A DNA stretch of 45,666 bases, taken from NCBI GenBank assembly GCA_017938795.1, contig JAGBAV010000072.1, forward strand, positions 1 to 45,666. The letters are read 5' to 3'. Positions 1 through 9,506 of this stretch are shown piece after piece. Position numbers and translations under genes: made by a program. A model generated the notes under the pieces. The model ran no database searches. It was not told where the DNA came from and saw only the letters and a list, made by a program, of their open reading frames with translations. Origin of the DNA: Clostridia bacterium (lineage in GTDB: Bacteria > Bacillota > Clostridia > Christensenellales > Aristaeellaceae). Positions within the stretch are counted from its first letter, which is position 1; each line of letters begins with the position of its first letter.

Positions 1-1
1 C

Positions 2-1147
<1,146 letters not shown>

Positions 1148-1169
1148 GCCAAAGACAAAGGAGAAAACC

Positions 1170-1793
1170 ATGATCGTTAAACGCGCGGACTTTATCACCT
1201 CGATGAAGGACTACGGCGAGTTTGCCACGAAGGGATGCCCCGAGGTCGCCTTCGCGGGCAAGAGCAATGTGGGCAAGTCCTCGATGATCAACAAGATTAC
1301 TAACCGCACCAAGCTGGCGCGCACCAGCGCCACGCCGGGCAAGACGAGGCTCATCAACGTCTACCAGATTAATGAAGAGGTGAACTTCATTGACCTGCCG
1401 GGCTATGGCTTTGCCAAGGTCAGCAAGACGGAGAAGATGTCCTGGGGCAAGATGATGCAGGATTACTTCGCGACGACGGAGGATCTTTGCCATGTGTTCC
1501 ATCTGGTGGATATCCGTCATGAGCCGACACAGGAGGATATCGAGATGGGCATGTTCCTGCGCCAGTCAGGCATCCCCTTCACGGTCATCGCGACCAAGGC
1601 GGACAAAATCAGCCGCGGCGCGAGGATGAAGCATCTTGCACCGATCTGCCGTGCGCTGCTCGTGCAGCCATGGCAGGTGATCCCCTTCTCCGCGGAGGAT
1701 GGGACGGGCCGCGAAGAGATCCTCGCGAAGATCGAGGAGGTCTGCTACACGGTGGAGGAACTGCCGGAGGCGGGCGAGGAGCCGAACGCCTGA
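1170..1793 (+). CDS. engB: Ribosome biogenesis GTPase EngB (YsxC/YihA)
   Basis: Small TRAFAC-class GTPase of 207 residues that helps late assembly of the large ribosomal subunit. All G motifs are visible: G1 GKSNVGKSS (about residues 30-38), G2 in the TPGKTR segment, G3 DLPGYG, and G4 TKADK. The length matches the family. The ATG at 1170 is chosen because AAAGGAG (1157-1163) sits 6 bases upstream and the product then begins MIVKRADF, as in relatives; a longer open frame starting at 975 only extends into lon in another reading frame. It follows lon by 22 bases and is closed by the hairpin terminator at 1801-1838. Confidence 0.96.
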   Translation: MIVKRADFITSMKDYGEFATKGCPEVAFAGKSNVGKSSMINKITNRTKLARTSATPGKTRLINVYQINEEVNFIDLPGYGFAKVSKTEKMSWGKMMQDYFATTEDLCHVFHLVDIRHEPTQEDIEMGMFLRQSGIPFTVIATKADKISRGARMKHLAPICRALLVQPWQVIPFSAEDGTGREEILAKIEEVCYTVEELPEAGEEPNA

Positions 1794-1800
1794 AAACAAA

Positions 1801-1838
1801 AAAAGAGCCGGGGAAGCGATTGTGCTTCCCCGGCTTTT
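1801..1838. terminator. Bidirectional intrinsic terminator between engB and dacF
   Basis: An 11-bp perfect stem, GCCGGGGAAGC (1807-1817) with GCTTCCCCGGC (1824-1834) and a 6-base loop, is followed by TTTT on the plus strand and flanked by AAAA on the left, so it can serve engB (plus) and the converging carboxypeptidase gene (minus), whose stop is at 1849. Confidence 0.85.
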
Positions 1839-1848
1839 GCGTTGTGTG

Positions 1849-3306
1849 TCAGCGGACGATGCGGCGGCGCTTCTGCTGCTCGATCTTGGGCAGCTTCGCG
1901 CGCTTTTTCCTGTGCTTGAGGATGAAGCGCAGCAGCCAGAGCAGAGAAAGCAGCAGCGCACCCGGCGGCACGAGCAGATCCCAAGAGAACCGCGGCCACG
2001 GGTTTTCATCCGCCTGCGTGTAGGCGATGATCTGCTCCAATGTGAGCGGCGCGTTCTCGCGCGCGGCGATGGAGCGCGTGGCGACCAGCTCATACTTGGC
2101 TGTGTCGCCGGACTCTGCATAGAAGGTCAGCTCGCCGATGACGTCGCCCACGGCGATGGGCGCGCGGAATTCATGCACCCACTTGATGGTGGAAATCTCG
2201 TTGAAGTTCTTGCGCAGCAGATCGATCTTGGATTTGTTGCCGATGATGATCATGTCCTTGGTCTCGTCCACGGCGCGGATACCCAGCGTCAATTCGCCGT
2301 GGCCGGAATCGTGCGGATCAAAGCCCGCGATCTCAATCACACGGGGATCCTCTGCGTAGAGGGATTCCGGGCTGATGGATTCGATCTGTGTGAAGCCGTA
2401 TTCAAAGAGCTTTTTCGTGTCCATCCAGCGGCGTGTATCGCCGGAATAGAAGACGACTGCGATCAGGTCGATGCCGCCGCGCCGGGCGTAGCCGACGAAG
2501 CAATAGCCGGCGGGAACGGTGTAGCCCGTCTTGCCGCCGATACAGGACTTGAAGTAATAGTCGCTTTCCGGGTTGAGGATGGGCGTGTTGCCCACGATGT
2601 TGCGGCGGGGATGCTCGTTGGTGGCGGGCATATCGTAATTGATGCGCCCGATGATGTCCATGAACTGCTCGTTCTTCATGGCGGCGCGGGCGATGATCGC
2701 CATGTCGCGCACGGTGGTGTAGTGCCCTTCTTCGTGCAGGCCGGACGGATTGGTGAAATGCGTATCGGAGGAGCAGCCGAGCATCTGCGCGGTCTGGTTC
2801 ATCAGCGCGGCGAAGCCCTCGATGCTGCCGCCCAGATACTCTGCGACGGCGTTCGCGGCCTCGTTGCCGGAGCGGATGAGCATCGCGGAGACGAGGTCGA
2901 TCATCTTGACCTCCTCGCCGGGGACCAGCGGGATCTTCTGATAGCCGCGGGGGACGAGGTCGACCGCCAGATCGGAGACAGTGACGACGTCGTTCTCAAG
3001 GTCGGCCATCTGCAGAGCAATATAGCCGGTGAGCATCTTGGTCGTGGAGGCGGGGTACATGATCTCGTCGGCGTTCTTTTCAAAGACCACCTCGCCCGTG
3101 CTGGCTTCTATCACGATGGCGCTCAGGCCGTAGATCATGTCCTCGTCAAGGAATTCGGGGTGTTCCTCGTCGTAGGGGATGGCGTTGGGGGGGAGCGTCG
3201 GCGCGACAAAGCGCTGCTCTTCCTCCTCGTCCTCCGCTGCGGCAGGCAGGAACATGCATATCAGAAACGCTGCCAGAAAGAGCAGCGACAGAAGACGCCT
3301 TTGCAA
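1849..3306 (-). CDS. dacF: D-alanyl-D-alanine carboxypeptidase (DacF/PBP5-like)
   Basis: Penicillin-binding protein of peptidase family S11 that trims the terminal D-Ala from peptidoglycan stem peptides at the outer membrane face. All three active-site motifs are present: SxxK as STTK (about 87-90), SxN as SGN (146-148) and KTG (259-261). The N-terminus carries a signal peptide (RRLLSLLFLAAFLICMFLPA). The C-terminus ends with a hydrophobic segment (LLVPPGALLLSLLWLLRFI) and a Lys/Arg-rich tail, so this enzyme is probably held by a true membrane span rather than the usual amphipathic helix. The open frame reaches 3369, but a TTG at 3306 with GGAGGG (3313-3318) 6 bases upstream and a signal peptide directly after it is the likely start, giving 485 residues. 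It stands alone with its own promoter. Relatives include sporulation DacF and housekeeping DacA; I cannot separate them here. Confidence 0.93.
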   Translation of the reverse strand: MQRRLLSLLFLAAFLICMFLPAAAEDEEEEQRFVAPTLPPNAIPYDEEHPEFLDEDMIYGLSAIVIEASTGEVVFEKNADEIMYPASTTKMLTGYIALQMADLENDVVTVSDLAVDLVPRGYQKIPLVPGEEVKMIDLVSAMLIRSGNEAANAVAEYLGGSIEGFAALMNQTAQMLGCSSDTHFTNPSGLHEEGHYTTVRDMAIIARAAMKNEQFMDIIGRINYDMPATNEHPRRNIVGNTPILNPESDYYFKSCIGGKTGYTVPAGYCFVGYARRGGIDLIAVVFYSGDTRRWMDTKKLFEYGFTQIESISPESLYAEDPRVIEIAGFDPHDSGHGELTLGIRAVDETKDMIIIGNKSKIDLLRKNFNEISTIKWVHEFRAPIAVGDVIGELTFYAESGDTAKYELVATRSIAARENAPLTLEQIIAYTQADENPWPRFSWDLLVPPGALLLSLLWLLRFILKHRKKRAKLPKIEQQKRRRIVR

Positions 3307-3370
3307 GGGATACCCTCCATCATTGAAAGAGATCGTCGCGGAATCATAATCCGCATGACTATACAGCATT

Positions 3371-3399
3371 ATGATACCACTTTTTCATGGAAATGTACA
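3371..3399 (-). promoter_or_regulatory. Probable sigma-A promoter of the carboxypeptidase gene
   Basis: Read on the minus strand: -35 TGTACA (3394-3399), 17-base spacer, -10 TATCAT (3371-3376) preceded by TG as an extended -10. It lies about 65 bases upstream of the TTG start. Moderate match to consensus. Confidence 0.5.
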
Positions 3400-3514
3400 G
3401 TCTGCAGCCGGGCGGGGAGGGGGCAAAATGTATCGGATGACACGAAATCGGCATATGGATGGAATAAAGATACAAATAAATGTTACATAGTGAAATAATT
3501 TTGCGTCAAATCTC

Positions 3515-3544
3515 TTGCTTTTTTGTTCGGTTATGCGTTACAAT
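3515..3544 (+). promoter_or_regulatory. Probable promoter of the two-component operon
   Basis: -35 TTGCTT (3515-3520), 18-base spacer, -10 TACAAT (3539-3544). The predicted transcript starts near 3551, inside the inverted repeat at 3547-3570, leaving a leader of about 90 bases before the regulator gene. Confidence 0.6.
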
Positions 3545-3546
3545 AG

Positions 3547-3570
3547 GCATACACAATGATAAGTGTATGC
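3547..3570. repeat. Perfect 8-bp inverted repeat at the predicted transcription start
   Basis: GCATACAC (3547-3554) and GTGTATGC (3563-3570) are exact inverted copies separated by 8 AT-rich bases, beginning 3 bases after the -10 box. The position fits an operator for a dimeric regulator, possibly the product of the next gene (autoregulation), or a 5' stem-loop of the mRNA. Confidence 0.55.
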
Positions 3571-3641
3571 TTGGCTGGTTTGTGTCTGCGGCCGGGCTGG
3601 ACAGATATGGGTCGCAGGACCTGAGTAGAGGATGGACGAAC

Positions 3642-4343
3642 ATGCCGAAGAAGATTTTGCTCGTTGATGACGAACCGCTGATTCTCAAGGGTCTCAAGTA
3701 CAGCCTTGAGCAGGATGGGTATAAGACGGAGTCCGCGATGGACGGCGAGGAGGCGCTCGCCAAGTTCAATGAACGCGGCGGCGAATATGACCTGATCCTG
3801 CTGGATGTGATGCTCCCGGGGCTGGATGGCATTGAGGTCTGCCAGCGCATCCGCGAGCATTCCAATGTGCCGATCATCATGCTGACCGCCAAGGGCGAGG
3901 ATATGGATAAGATCCTTGGCCTTGAGTACGGCGCGGACGACTATATGACCAAGCCGTTCAACATTCTTGAGGTCAAGGCGCGCATCAAGTCCATCTTCCG
4001 CCGCAGCCAGCCCGCTGTGGAGGCTGTGGAGGAGAAGCGGATTGTCCGCGTGCATGATCTTGAGGTCAACTGCCAGAGCCGCACGGTGACGCTGGGCGGC
4101 GATTCCGTCCGCCTGACGGCGAAGGAATTCGACCTGCTGCAGCTGCTCATCACGCATCGCGGCAAGGTCTACAGCCGTGAGGCGCTGCTGGAGACCGTCT
4201 GGAAGTATGATTACATGGGCGATATGCGCACGGTCGACGTGCATATCCGCCGTCTCCGCGAGAAAATTGAACGGGACAATTCCGGCCCCGAATTCATTCT
4301 GACCAAATGGGGAGTGGGTTACTATTTTACGGACAAGGACTAA
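3642..4343 (+). CDS. OmpR/PhoB-family response regulator
   Basis: DNA-binding output protein of a two-component system, 233 residues. The receiver domain (about 1-118) shows the acidic pair DDE (9-11), phosphoacceptor D55 in LLDVMLPG, T82 in MLTAKGED and K104 in MTKPFN. The C-terminal winged helix (about 135-230) shows LTAKEFDLLQLL, the YSREALLETVW segment and RTVDVHIRRLREKIE, typical of the OmpR/PhoB class. The ATG at 3642 is chosen because the protein then starts MPKKILLVDDEP at the receiver fold; AGAGGA lies just upstream. The kinase follows almost without a gap. Orthology to WalR, PhoP or MtrA cannot be decided by eye; the downstream GerMN genes favour an MtrA-like role. Confidence 0.94.
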   Translation: MPKKILLVDDEPLILKGLKYSLEQDGYKTESAMDGEEALAKFNERGGEYDLILLDVMLPGLDGIEVCQRIREHSNVPIIMLTAKGEDMDKILGLEYGADDYMTKPFNILEVKARIKSIFRRSQPAVEAVEEKRIVRVHDLEVNCQSRTVTLGGDSVRLTAKEFDLLQLLITHRGKVYSREALLETVWKYDYMGDMRTVDVHIRRLREKIERDNSGPEFILTKWGVGYYFTDKD

Positions 4344-4347
4344 CCCT

Positions 4348-5793
4348 CTGTACTCCGTCCGCGGCAGAATACTGATCGCTTTCCTGCTGGTGATCGGCGC
4401 GTCATTCTATGTGGTGGCCGCCTCGACCATCCGGCTGGTCAGCGATTCTCTTTTTGAGGACACTGTTCGCCGCAGGATGACCAGCGTATCGGAGATGGCC
4501 GTTACGCTTGGCGGGCAGATGCAGGATGCTGCGGCCGATGTCTTTTATCCGCAGCTTGTGCAGGCGGCGCGCTCTACCGGCGGCCGCCTTTTGGTTGTGG
4601 ATGAAAATGGCAAGGTGCAGGCGGATACGTTTGACGAGCGCTGCGGCGTCCGTCTGGCGCTGTCTGAGCTGCACAGCGTGCTGCGCGGCGAGGCGGATGC
4701 GGACTATGGCTTCCATCAGCAGCACGGCGAGGGCGTGATGCAGGCGGCGTCCATCTTCGACGCCATCACAAAGAGAGACCGGGAGCAGGTCTGGGTGGGC
4801 TGCTTTGTCAGCTCGCTGCAGCCGGCGTCGGGCGGCGCGCTGGTGCTGATCGCCTCTGTGCAGGACGAGGTGGATTCCATCATCTCCATCAGGGACAGGA
4901 TGCTGCTCGTCTTTGCCGCCGCGCTGGCGGCTGTGCTGGCGCTGGCCAGCCTGATCTCCCGCATTATCACCCGCCCTGTGGCGGAGCTGAGCGCGGGCAT
5001 CGAGCGCATGAGCAAGGGCGATTACCGCCACCGCGTGCATGTCCCGGGCAAGGGCGAGATGGCGCAGCTGGCCGGCGCGTTCAACCAGATGAGCGAACAG
5101 GTCGGCAATCTGGAGGAGGCGCGCAATCAGTTTGTCTCCAATGCGTCACACGAGCTCAAGACGCCGCTGGCAACCATCAAGATCCTCGTGGAATCGATGA
5201 TGTACGAGGATGGGATGGATCCGGAGCTGAGGCGCGAGTTCCTCGGCGACATCAATAAGGAAATTGACAGGCTGTCCTCGGTCGTGGGCGATCTGCTGAC
5301 GCTGGTGCATATTGACAGCCACAAGCTCAAGCTCCGGCGTGAGCGGATGATCTTCGCCGATACCGTCCGCGAGACGGCGGCGCGCCTGACCCCGCTGGCC
5401 AAAAAGCGCGGGCAGGAGATTGCCGTGACCATCGGCGACGAGTGTGAGATGTTCGCCGACCCGGGCAAGCTCGCGCAGGTTTGTTACAACATCATTGAGA
5501 ACGCCATCAAGTATACGCCGGACGGCGGCAGGATCACCGTCCGCCTGCGCAGGACGGGCCGCGACGCCGTGCTGGAGATCGCGGATACCGGAGTGGGCAT
5601 CCCGGAGGAAGATCTGCCCCATGTGTTTGACCGCTTCTACCGCGTGGATAAGGCGCGCTCGCGTGACACGGGCGGTACCGGTCTCGGCCTCTCGATTGTG
5701 CAGCAGATCATCCGTCTGCATGCCGGCTCGGTGACGGTGCAGTCCGAGCGGGGGAAGGGCACGACCTTCATCGTGCAGCTTCCTGTCAAGTAA
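4348..5793 (+). CDS. HAMP-domain sensor histidine kinase, partner of the upstream regulator
   Basis: Membrane sensor kinase. Order of parts: an N-terminal membrane span (ILIAFLLVIGASFYVVAA), an extracytoplasmic sensor of about 140 residues, a second span (MLLVFAAALAAVLALASLI), HAMP (TRPVAELSAGIERMSKGDY), the HisKA box with phospho-His in SNASHELKTPL (codon 5149-5151), and the HATPase region with N-box NIIENAIKYTPDGG, G1 DTGVGIP, F-box FDRFYR and G2 GGTGLGLSIV. No ATG is available at the N-terminus. The first GTG (4390) would fall inside the membrane span. A CTG at 4348 gives a basic leader (YSVRGR) before the span and has AAGGA (4335-4339), overlapping the regulator's end, 8 bases upstream, so I place the start there with moderate confidence. 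Translational coupling to the regulator is likely. Confidence 0.92.
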   Translation: MYSVRGRILIAFLLVIGASFYVVAASTIRLVSDSLFEDTVRRRMTSVSEMAVTLGGQMQDAAADVFYPQLVQAARSTGGRLLVVDENGKVQADTFDERCGVRLALSELHSVLRGEADADYGFHQQHGEGVMQAASIFDAITKRDREQVWVGCFVSSLQPASGGALVLIASVQDEVDSIISIRDRMLLVFAAALAAVLALASLISRIITRPVAELSAGIERMSKGDYRHRVHVPGKGEMAQLAGAFNQMSEQVGNLEEARNQFVSNASHELKTPLATIKILVESMMYEDGMDPELRREFLGDINKEIDRLSSVVGDLLTLVHIDSHKLKLRRERMIFADTVRETAARLTPLAKKRGQEIAVTIGDECEMFADPGKLAQVCYNIIENAIKYTPDGGRITVRLRRTGRDAVLEIADTGVGIPEEDLPHVFDRFYRVDKARSRDTGGTGLGLSIVQQIIRLHAGSVTVQSERGKGTTFIVQLPVK

Positions 5794-5830
5794 AAATGCG
5801 CCATCAGGCAATGAATAATGGGGGACTGGC

Positions 5831-6856
5831 ATGAAGAAAGCTGTGGTATGCGCGGCGCTCACGCTGACGATGAGCGTGCTGTGCCATGAGCAGGTGATTG
5901 CTCCGCTTTATGATGCGGGTTCGGCATACATCCGCAGCCTCATCAGCGGCGAGCCGTCGTCCCGGACGGAGGATATCCCCTCCTTTGCGCAGCAGATGGG
6001 CGAGAGCGGCGTCAGCGATACGCTTGCTGTCACGCTGTATTTCCGCTATCTGGATACGGGCTGCCTCGGCGCGGAGCAGATCGGCCTTGATATCCGCCGG
6101 GAGGAGACAGTCGCCGCGAGCATCGTCAAGGCGCTTGTGGAGGGGCCGGGGGTTTCGCATGACAGGCTGACGGGTCTGTTCCCGCAGGGGGCGCGCGTGA
6201 TTGCTGTGCGCGGCGAGGGCAGCACGATCTATGTGACGCTCAGCCGGGAGTTCCTTGGCAGGCCGGACGGCGCGCCTGCGGATTGGGAGGACCTGGAGGT
6301 CTGGCAGGAGGAGGCGACGAAGCGCCGGTATCTGGCGATGCAGTCCCTCGTCCTCGCGCTGACGGAGGAGGGCCGCTGCCAGCGCGTGCAGCTGTATATC
6401 GCCGACGGGGACGATGATGTTCCGGAACGGCCGGCGCTGTACTGGTTTGACCGCACGCAGACGGATGTGTCCGTGGTGCTCGGGCCGTGCGCGCGCGATG
6501 AGAGTCTGCTGCTGACGCCGAACAGGGCGCTTGTTATGGCCATGGATGCGTGGCAGCGGAAGGATTGGGCGGCGCTCTATGAGATGCTTGCGCCGGCGGA
6601 CGGCACGAATCTGCCGGTATACAGCGTGTTTGAAGAGAAGATGCGCACGCGTGATGTGTCGCTGCTGTCCTATTCCGTCTCGCAGGGGACGGTGAGCATG
6701 GACGGGCAGAGCGCGACACTGGTGATCGACGCGATGATCCGCTCGCCGCTGGGCGGCGATGCGCAGATCGTCCGCGAGACTGTCCGCCTCAGGCGGGCGG
6801 CGGATAACTGGACGCTGGGCGCTGATGCGCTGGATGACCTGATGGTCAGGGACTGA
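5831..6856 (+). CDS. GerMN-domain envelope protein with C-terminal NTF2-like region
   Basis: Predicted exported or membrane-tethered protein of 341 residues. A hydrophobic N-terminal segment (AVVCAALTLTMSVLC) is followed by a GerMN-type domain at about 65-195 (LYFRYLDTG, ALVEGPGVSHDRLTGLFPQG, IYVTLSREF, and a conserved helix near 165-182). The region after about 225 (VMAMDAWQRKDWAALYEML, later LRRAADNWTLGAD) has the pattern of an NTF2-like fold. GerMN is known from GerM of spore formers and from LpqB, the lipoprotein partner of the MtrAB two-component system. The lipobox is poor (SVLC), so lipidation is doubtful. The gene lies 37 bases after the kinase, with a GGGGGA sequence before ATG 5831, and 27 bases before a second GerMN gene. 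A role in signalling or envelope control is inferred from context. Confidence 0.82.
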   Translation: MKKAVVCAALTLTMSVLCHEQVIAPLYDAGSAYIRSLISGEPSSRTEDIPSFAQQMGESGVSDTLAVTLYFRYLDTGCLGAEQIGLDIRREETVAASIVKALVEGPGVSHDRLTGLFPQGARVIAVRGEGSTIYVTLSREFLGRPDGAPADWEDLEVWQEEATKRRYLAMQSLVLALTEEGRCQRVQLYIADGDDDVPERPALYWFDRTQTDVSVVLGPCARDESLLLTPNRALVMAMDAWQRKDWAALYEMLAPADGTNLPVYSVFEEKMRTRDVSLLSYSVSQGTVSMDGQSATLVIDAMIRSPLGGDAQIVRETVRLRRAADNWTLGADALDDLMVRD

Positions 6857-6883
6857 GAATCTGCGGGAGAGGATGCATACGGC

Positions 6884-8395
6884 ATGAAAAGAAACAGAGC
6901 GATGCTGCTCCCGGCGCTGCTGGCGATGCTGCTGCTTGGCGGCTGCACGACGCAGATGGAGGAGCGCCCGATGGAGGATCTCTCCTCCTCGGCGTATCAT
7001 ATGGATGTCGCCGCGCCGCAGCAGGATCAATATGAAGCGCAGACGGAGAATGTCCTTCTGTATTTCCTTGATAAGGACGGCGTGACGCTGCGCCCCGTCG
7101 CGCGGGAGATCGCCGTGGAGGGCGGCATGAGCCGGATGGAGGCTGCGCTGCGCGCGCTGCTGGACGGCCCTGCGCAGGGAGATGGAGACGTCTTCTGGCC
7201 CGATATGGGCAGCCCGAACGCTGTGCGCAGGATGGAGCTTTCAGGCGGAATTGCCGTTGTGGATCTCCCTTCGCGCGTGCGTGAGCTGCCGCCGGATCAG
7301 CTGTATGCGGTGCGGCAGGCTGTCGCCAATACGCTGACGGAGTTCCCGGAGGTGCATTATGTCAATGTCCTCGTCGGGGGTCGTGAGGAGGGGCTTGATC
7401 TGGCGGCGCAGCTGCCTGTGGGCACGCTGACGCGGATTGACGACCCGGATACGGGCGTCGTGTATGCGCGCCTTGCTGACCAGAGGCAGGCGGGAAGCGG
7501 CCTCACGAAGCTGACGACGCTGTATTTTCCTTCTGAGGACGGACGATATCTGCTGCCGCAGGTGAGGCAGGTGGCCTATGCCGGCGCTGAACCGATTGAA
7601 TACCTGTATCAGCTGCTGGAGGAGCTTGGCCGCGGCGCCGGGCGGGAGGCGCAGGGCGGCGTACCCGCGCCGCTGAAGTACATCACAGAGATGCCGGAGA
7701 TCATCCGCACGGCGGACGGCTCGTACAGGGCGATTGAGATCTGCTTTGACGCCGGGCTGGATGCTGCGCTTGGCGAGGCCGGCCTCACGCGGGGTGTCTA
7801 TATCGGCATGCTGACGGATACGCTGATGGGCTTCGTTCCCGGCGTGGAAGGCCTGCAGATCAGCGTCGGGCAGGAGTTGATCGATGAGCTGGATGCGGCG
7901 CAGACGCCCGATGGAGCGGAGATCGTCTTTGAGCATGCGCTGGTAACCCGACCGGCATTTGCGGCCTATACCGGCGCGCCGGTGACGCTCTATCTCCCGG
8001 CGGAGGACGGCAAGCATCTCGTCCGTACGGCGTGCATGGTCGCGCAGGGCGAGCAATACGACGTCCGCGCCCGGCTTGCGGGGCTGATGCATGCTTCTGA
8101 ATCGGAGGGGATGGCTGTGCTGCCGGCGGGGCTCACAGATGCGGATATCCTCGCTGTGTATGCGGGCAGACGGGAGATTGCGCTGAATCTTTCCTCGGCC
8201 TTCGCCTCTTCGCTGGGCGCGCTTTCCCCGCGTGAGCAGCGGATGGCGGTCTTTTCCGTCGTCAATACGCTGACCGAGGGCGTATCTGCGCAGCGGGTGT
8301 ATTTCTTCTTCGAGGGGAAGCAGCTTGAGGAGATCTCGGGCGAGATTGATATGCGCGGCTATTTCGTGCGCAATCCCGGAATGGTGGTGGAGTGA
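6884..8395 (+). CDS. Lipoprotein with three GerMN-like repeats
   Basis: Predicted lipoprotein of 503 residues: signal peptide (LLPALLAMLLLGG) with a good lipobox ending at Cys21. Three GerMN-like units start with the same signature: VLLYFLDKDG (about 57), TTLYFPSEDG (about 210) and VTLYLPAEDG (about 366). Unit one also shows ALRALLDGP and the VRQAVANTLTEFPEV helix typical of GerMN; unit three ends with RMAVFSVVNTLTEG. With the preceding gene this makes four GerMN-type units next to a two-component system. Such domains occur in GerM (spore formation and germination) and LpqB. The reading frame ends at TGA 8393-8395, directly before holA, so the two are probably translated from one message. The function of the repeats is unknown; an extracellular sensing or scaffold role is inference. 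Confidence 0.85.
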   Translation: MKRNRAMLLPALLAMLLLGGCTTQMEERPMEDLSSSAYHMDVAAPQQDQYEAQTENVLLYFLDKDGVTLRPVAREIAVEGGMSRMEAALRALLDGPAQGDGDVFWPDMGSPNAVRRMELSGGIAVVDLPSRVRELPPDQLYAVRQAVANTLTEFPEVHYVNVLVGGREEGLDLAAQLPVGTLTRIDDPDTGVVYARLADQRQAGSGLTKLTTLYFPSEDGRYLLPQVRQVAYAGAEPIEYLYQLLEELGRGAGREAQGGVPAPLKYITEMPEIIRTADGSYRAIEICFDAGLDAALGEAGLTRGVYIGMLTDTLMGFVPGVEGLQISVGQELIDELDAAQTPDGAEIVFEHALVTRPAFAAYTGAPVTLYLPAEDGKHLVRTACMVAQGEQYDVRARLAGLMHASESEGMAVLPAGLTDADILAVYAGRREIALNLSSAFASSLGALSPREQRMAVFSVVNTLTEGVSAQRVYFFFEGKQLEEISGEIDMRGYFVRNPGMVVE

Positions 8396-8397
8396 GC

Positions 8398-9414
8398 ATG
8401 GATCAGTGGGCGTTCTTTGATGAGATCAAGGCGGGTACCGTCCGCAATGTCTATCTGTTCCACGGGCCGGAGGCCTTTATCCGCCGCAGCGCGATGGCTG
8501 CACTGGAGAAGAAGATCCTCATGCCCGGCCTTGAGAGCATGAACAGAACGGTGCTTGCAGCACCGACCGCGCAGCAGATCATGGAGAGCTGTGAGACGCT
8601 GCCGATGATGAGCGACTACAGGCTGATCGTCGTGACGGACTGCGCGCTCCTTGGCGCGGGCAAGGCGAAGGATGAAGCGCAGGAAAGCACCATGCTGTGC
8701 GAGTACCTGCCGAATGTCCCGCCGAGCACCTGTCTGCTCTTTGATGCGGGCGGTCCTGTGGATAAGCGCAAGAAGCTGACGCAGGCGCTGATGAAGATGC
8801 CGGGGGCGGTCTCCTTTGATGTGCTGGACGACGCGCACCTGTATAAATGGATGAATCAGCAGCTGCGCCCCTACGCGCGCAGCATGAGCCGGGAGGCCTG
8901 CGAGACGCTGGCCTTCACCAGCGGGCGCGACCTGACGCTCCTCTCCGGCGAGCTGGCGAAGCTTGCCGCCTATACGGAGGGACGCGCTGTGATCACCCCG
9001 CAGGATGTGGAGGCGATCGCCACGCGCACGGCGGAGAGCACGGTGTTCGTGATGGTCGACGCGCTGAGCGCGGGCAAGGCGGAGGCGGCGTTTTCCCTGC
9101 TGGATGTGCTGCTGGGCGCCGGCGAGCAGCGCATTGGTATCCTTGCGATGATCACGCGTCACTACCGCCAGATGGCATATCTGTGCGCCATGAGGGACGA
9201 GCGCGCGCAGGGCGGGCAGATCGCCAAGGCGCTGGGCGTCGCGCCGTTTGTCGTGAATCGCCTGCAGCAGCAGGCCAGAGGACGGACGTTTGCACAGATG
9301 GAGCGCAGCCTTGCGCTGTGCGTGCAGACGGACTACGATATCAAGCGCGGCGCAGTGCGTGAGGATGCGGCGCTGGAGCGGCTGATGCTCCTGCTTCTTA
9401 AAAAGGATGAATAA
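8398..9414 (+). CDS. holA: DNA polymerase III delta subunit
   Basis: Clamp-loader delta subunit, 338 residues, which opens the sliding clamp for loading at primed sites. The N-terminal AAA+-like domain begins NVYLFHGPEAFIRR, a degenerate P-loop as expected for delta, followed by the acidic LLFDAGG segment; the C-terminal collar domain includes GEQRIGILAMITRHYRQM, very typical of HolA. Two starts are possible: GTG 8392, which overlaps the previous stop, or ATG 8398. I prefer the ATG because GGTGGA lies 7 bases upstream. In many Bacillota holA is followed by rpsT; here it is followed by a hairpin and a converging gene. Its place behind the GerMN genes probably reflects read-through transcription rather than shared function. 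Confidence 0.93.
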   Translation: MDQWAFFDEIKAGTVRNVYLFHGPEAFIRRSAMAALEKKILMPGLESMNRTVLAAPTAQQIMESCETLPMMSDYRLIVVTDCALLGAGKAKDEAQESTMLCEYLPNVPPSTCLLFDAGGPVDKRKKLTQALMKMPGAVSFDVLDDAHLYKWMNQQLRPYARSMSREACETLAFTSGRDLTLLSGELAKLAAYTEGRAVITPQDVEAIATRTAESTVFVMVDALSAGKAEAAFSLLDVLLGAGEQRIGILAMITRHYRQMAYLCAMRDERAQGGQIAKALGVAPFVVNRLQQQARGRTFAQMERSLALCVQTDYDIKRGAVREDAALERLMLLLLKKDE

Positions 9415-9445
9415 TGCGGCGGGCAAAAGCGCTGCAAACAAAATG

Positions 9446-9478
9446 ATCCCTCCCGGCATAGGATGCGCCGGGAGGGAT
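9446..9478 (-). terminator. Intrinsic terminator of the CAP-domain gene (also at the end of holA)
   Basis: A 12-bp perfect stem, ATCCCTCCCGGC (9446-9457) with GCCGGGAGGGAT (9467-9478) and a 9-base loop. On the minus strand it is followed by CATTTTGTTT, a usable U-rich tract; on the plus strand only a weak one follows, so it mainly serves the minus gene. Confidence 0.7.
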
Positions 9479-9506
9479 TATGCTGGTTTTGGAGAGATCA
9501 GAGGCG

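Noticed and set aside
1699-3498. Plus-strand open frame of 599 codons across the carboxypeptidase gene
   Set aside because: Crosses a terminator and mirrors the DacF-like gene in codon-shadow composition.
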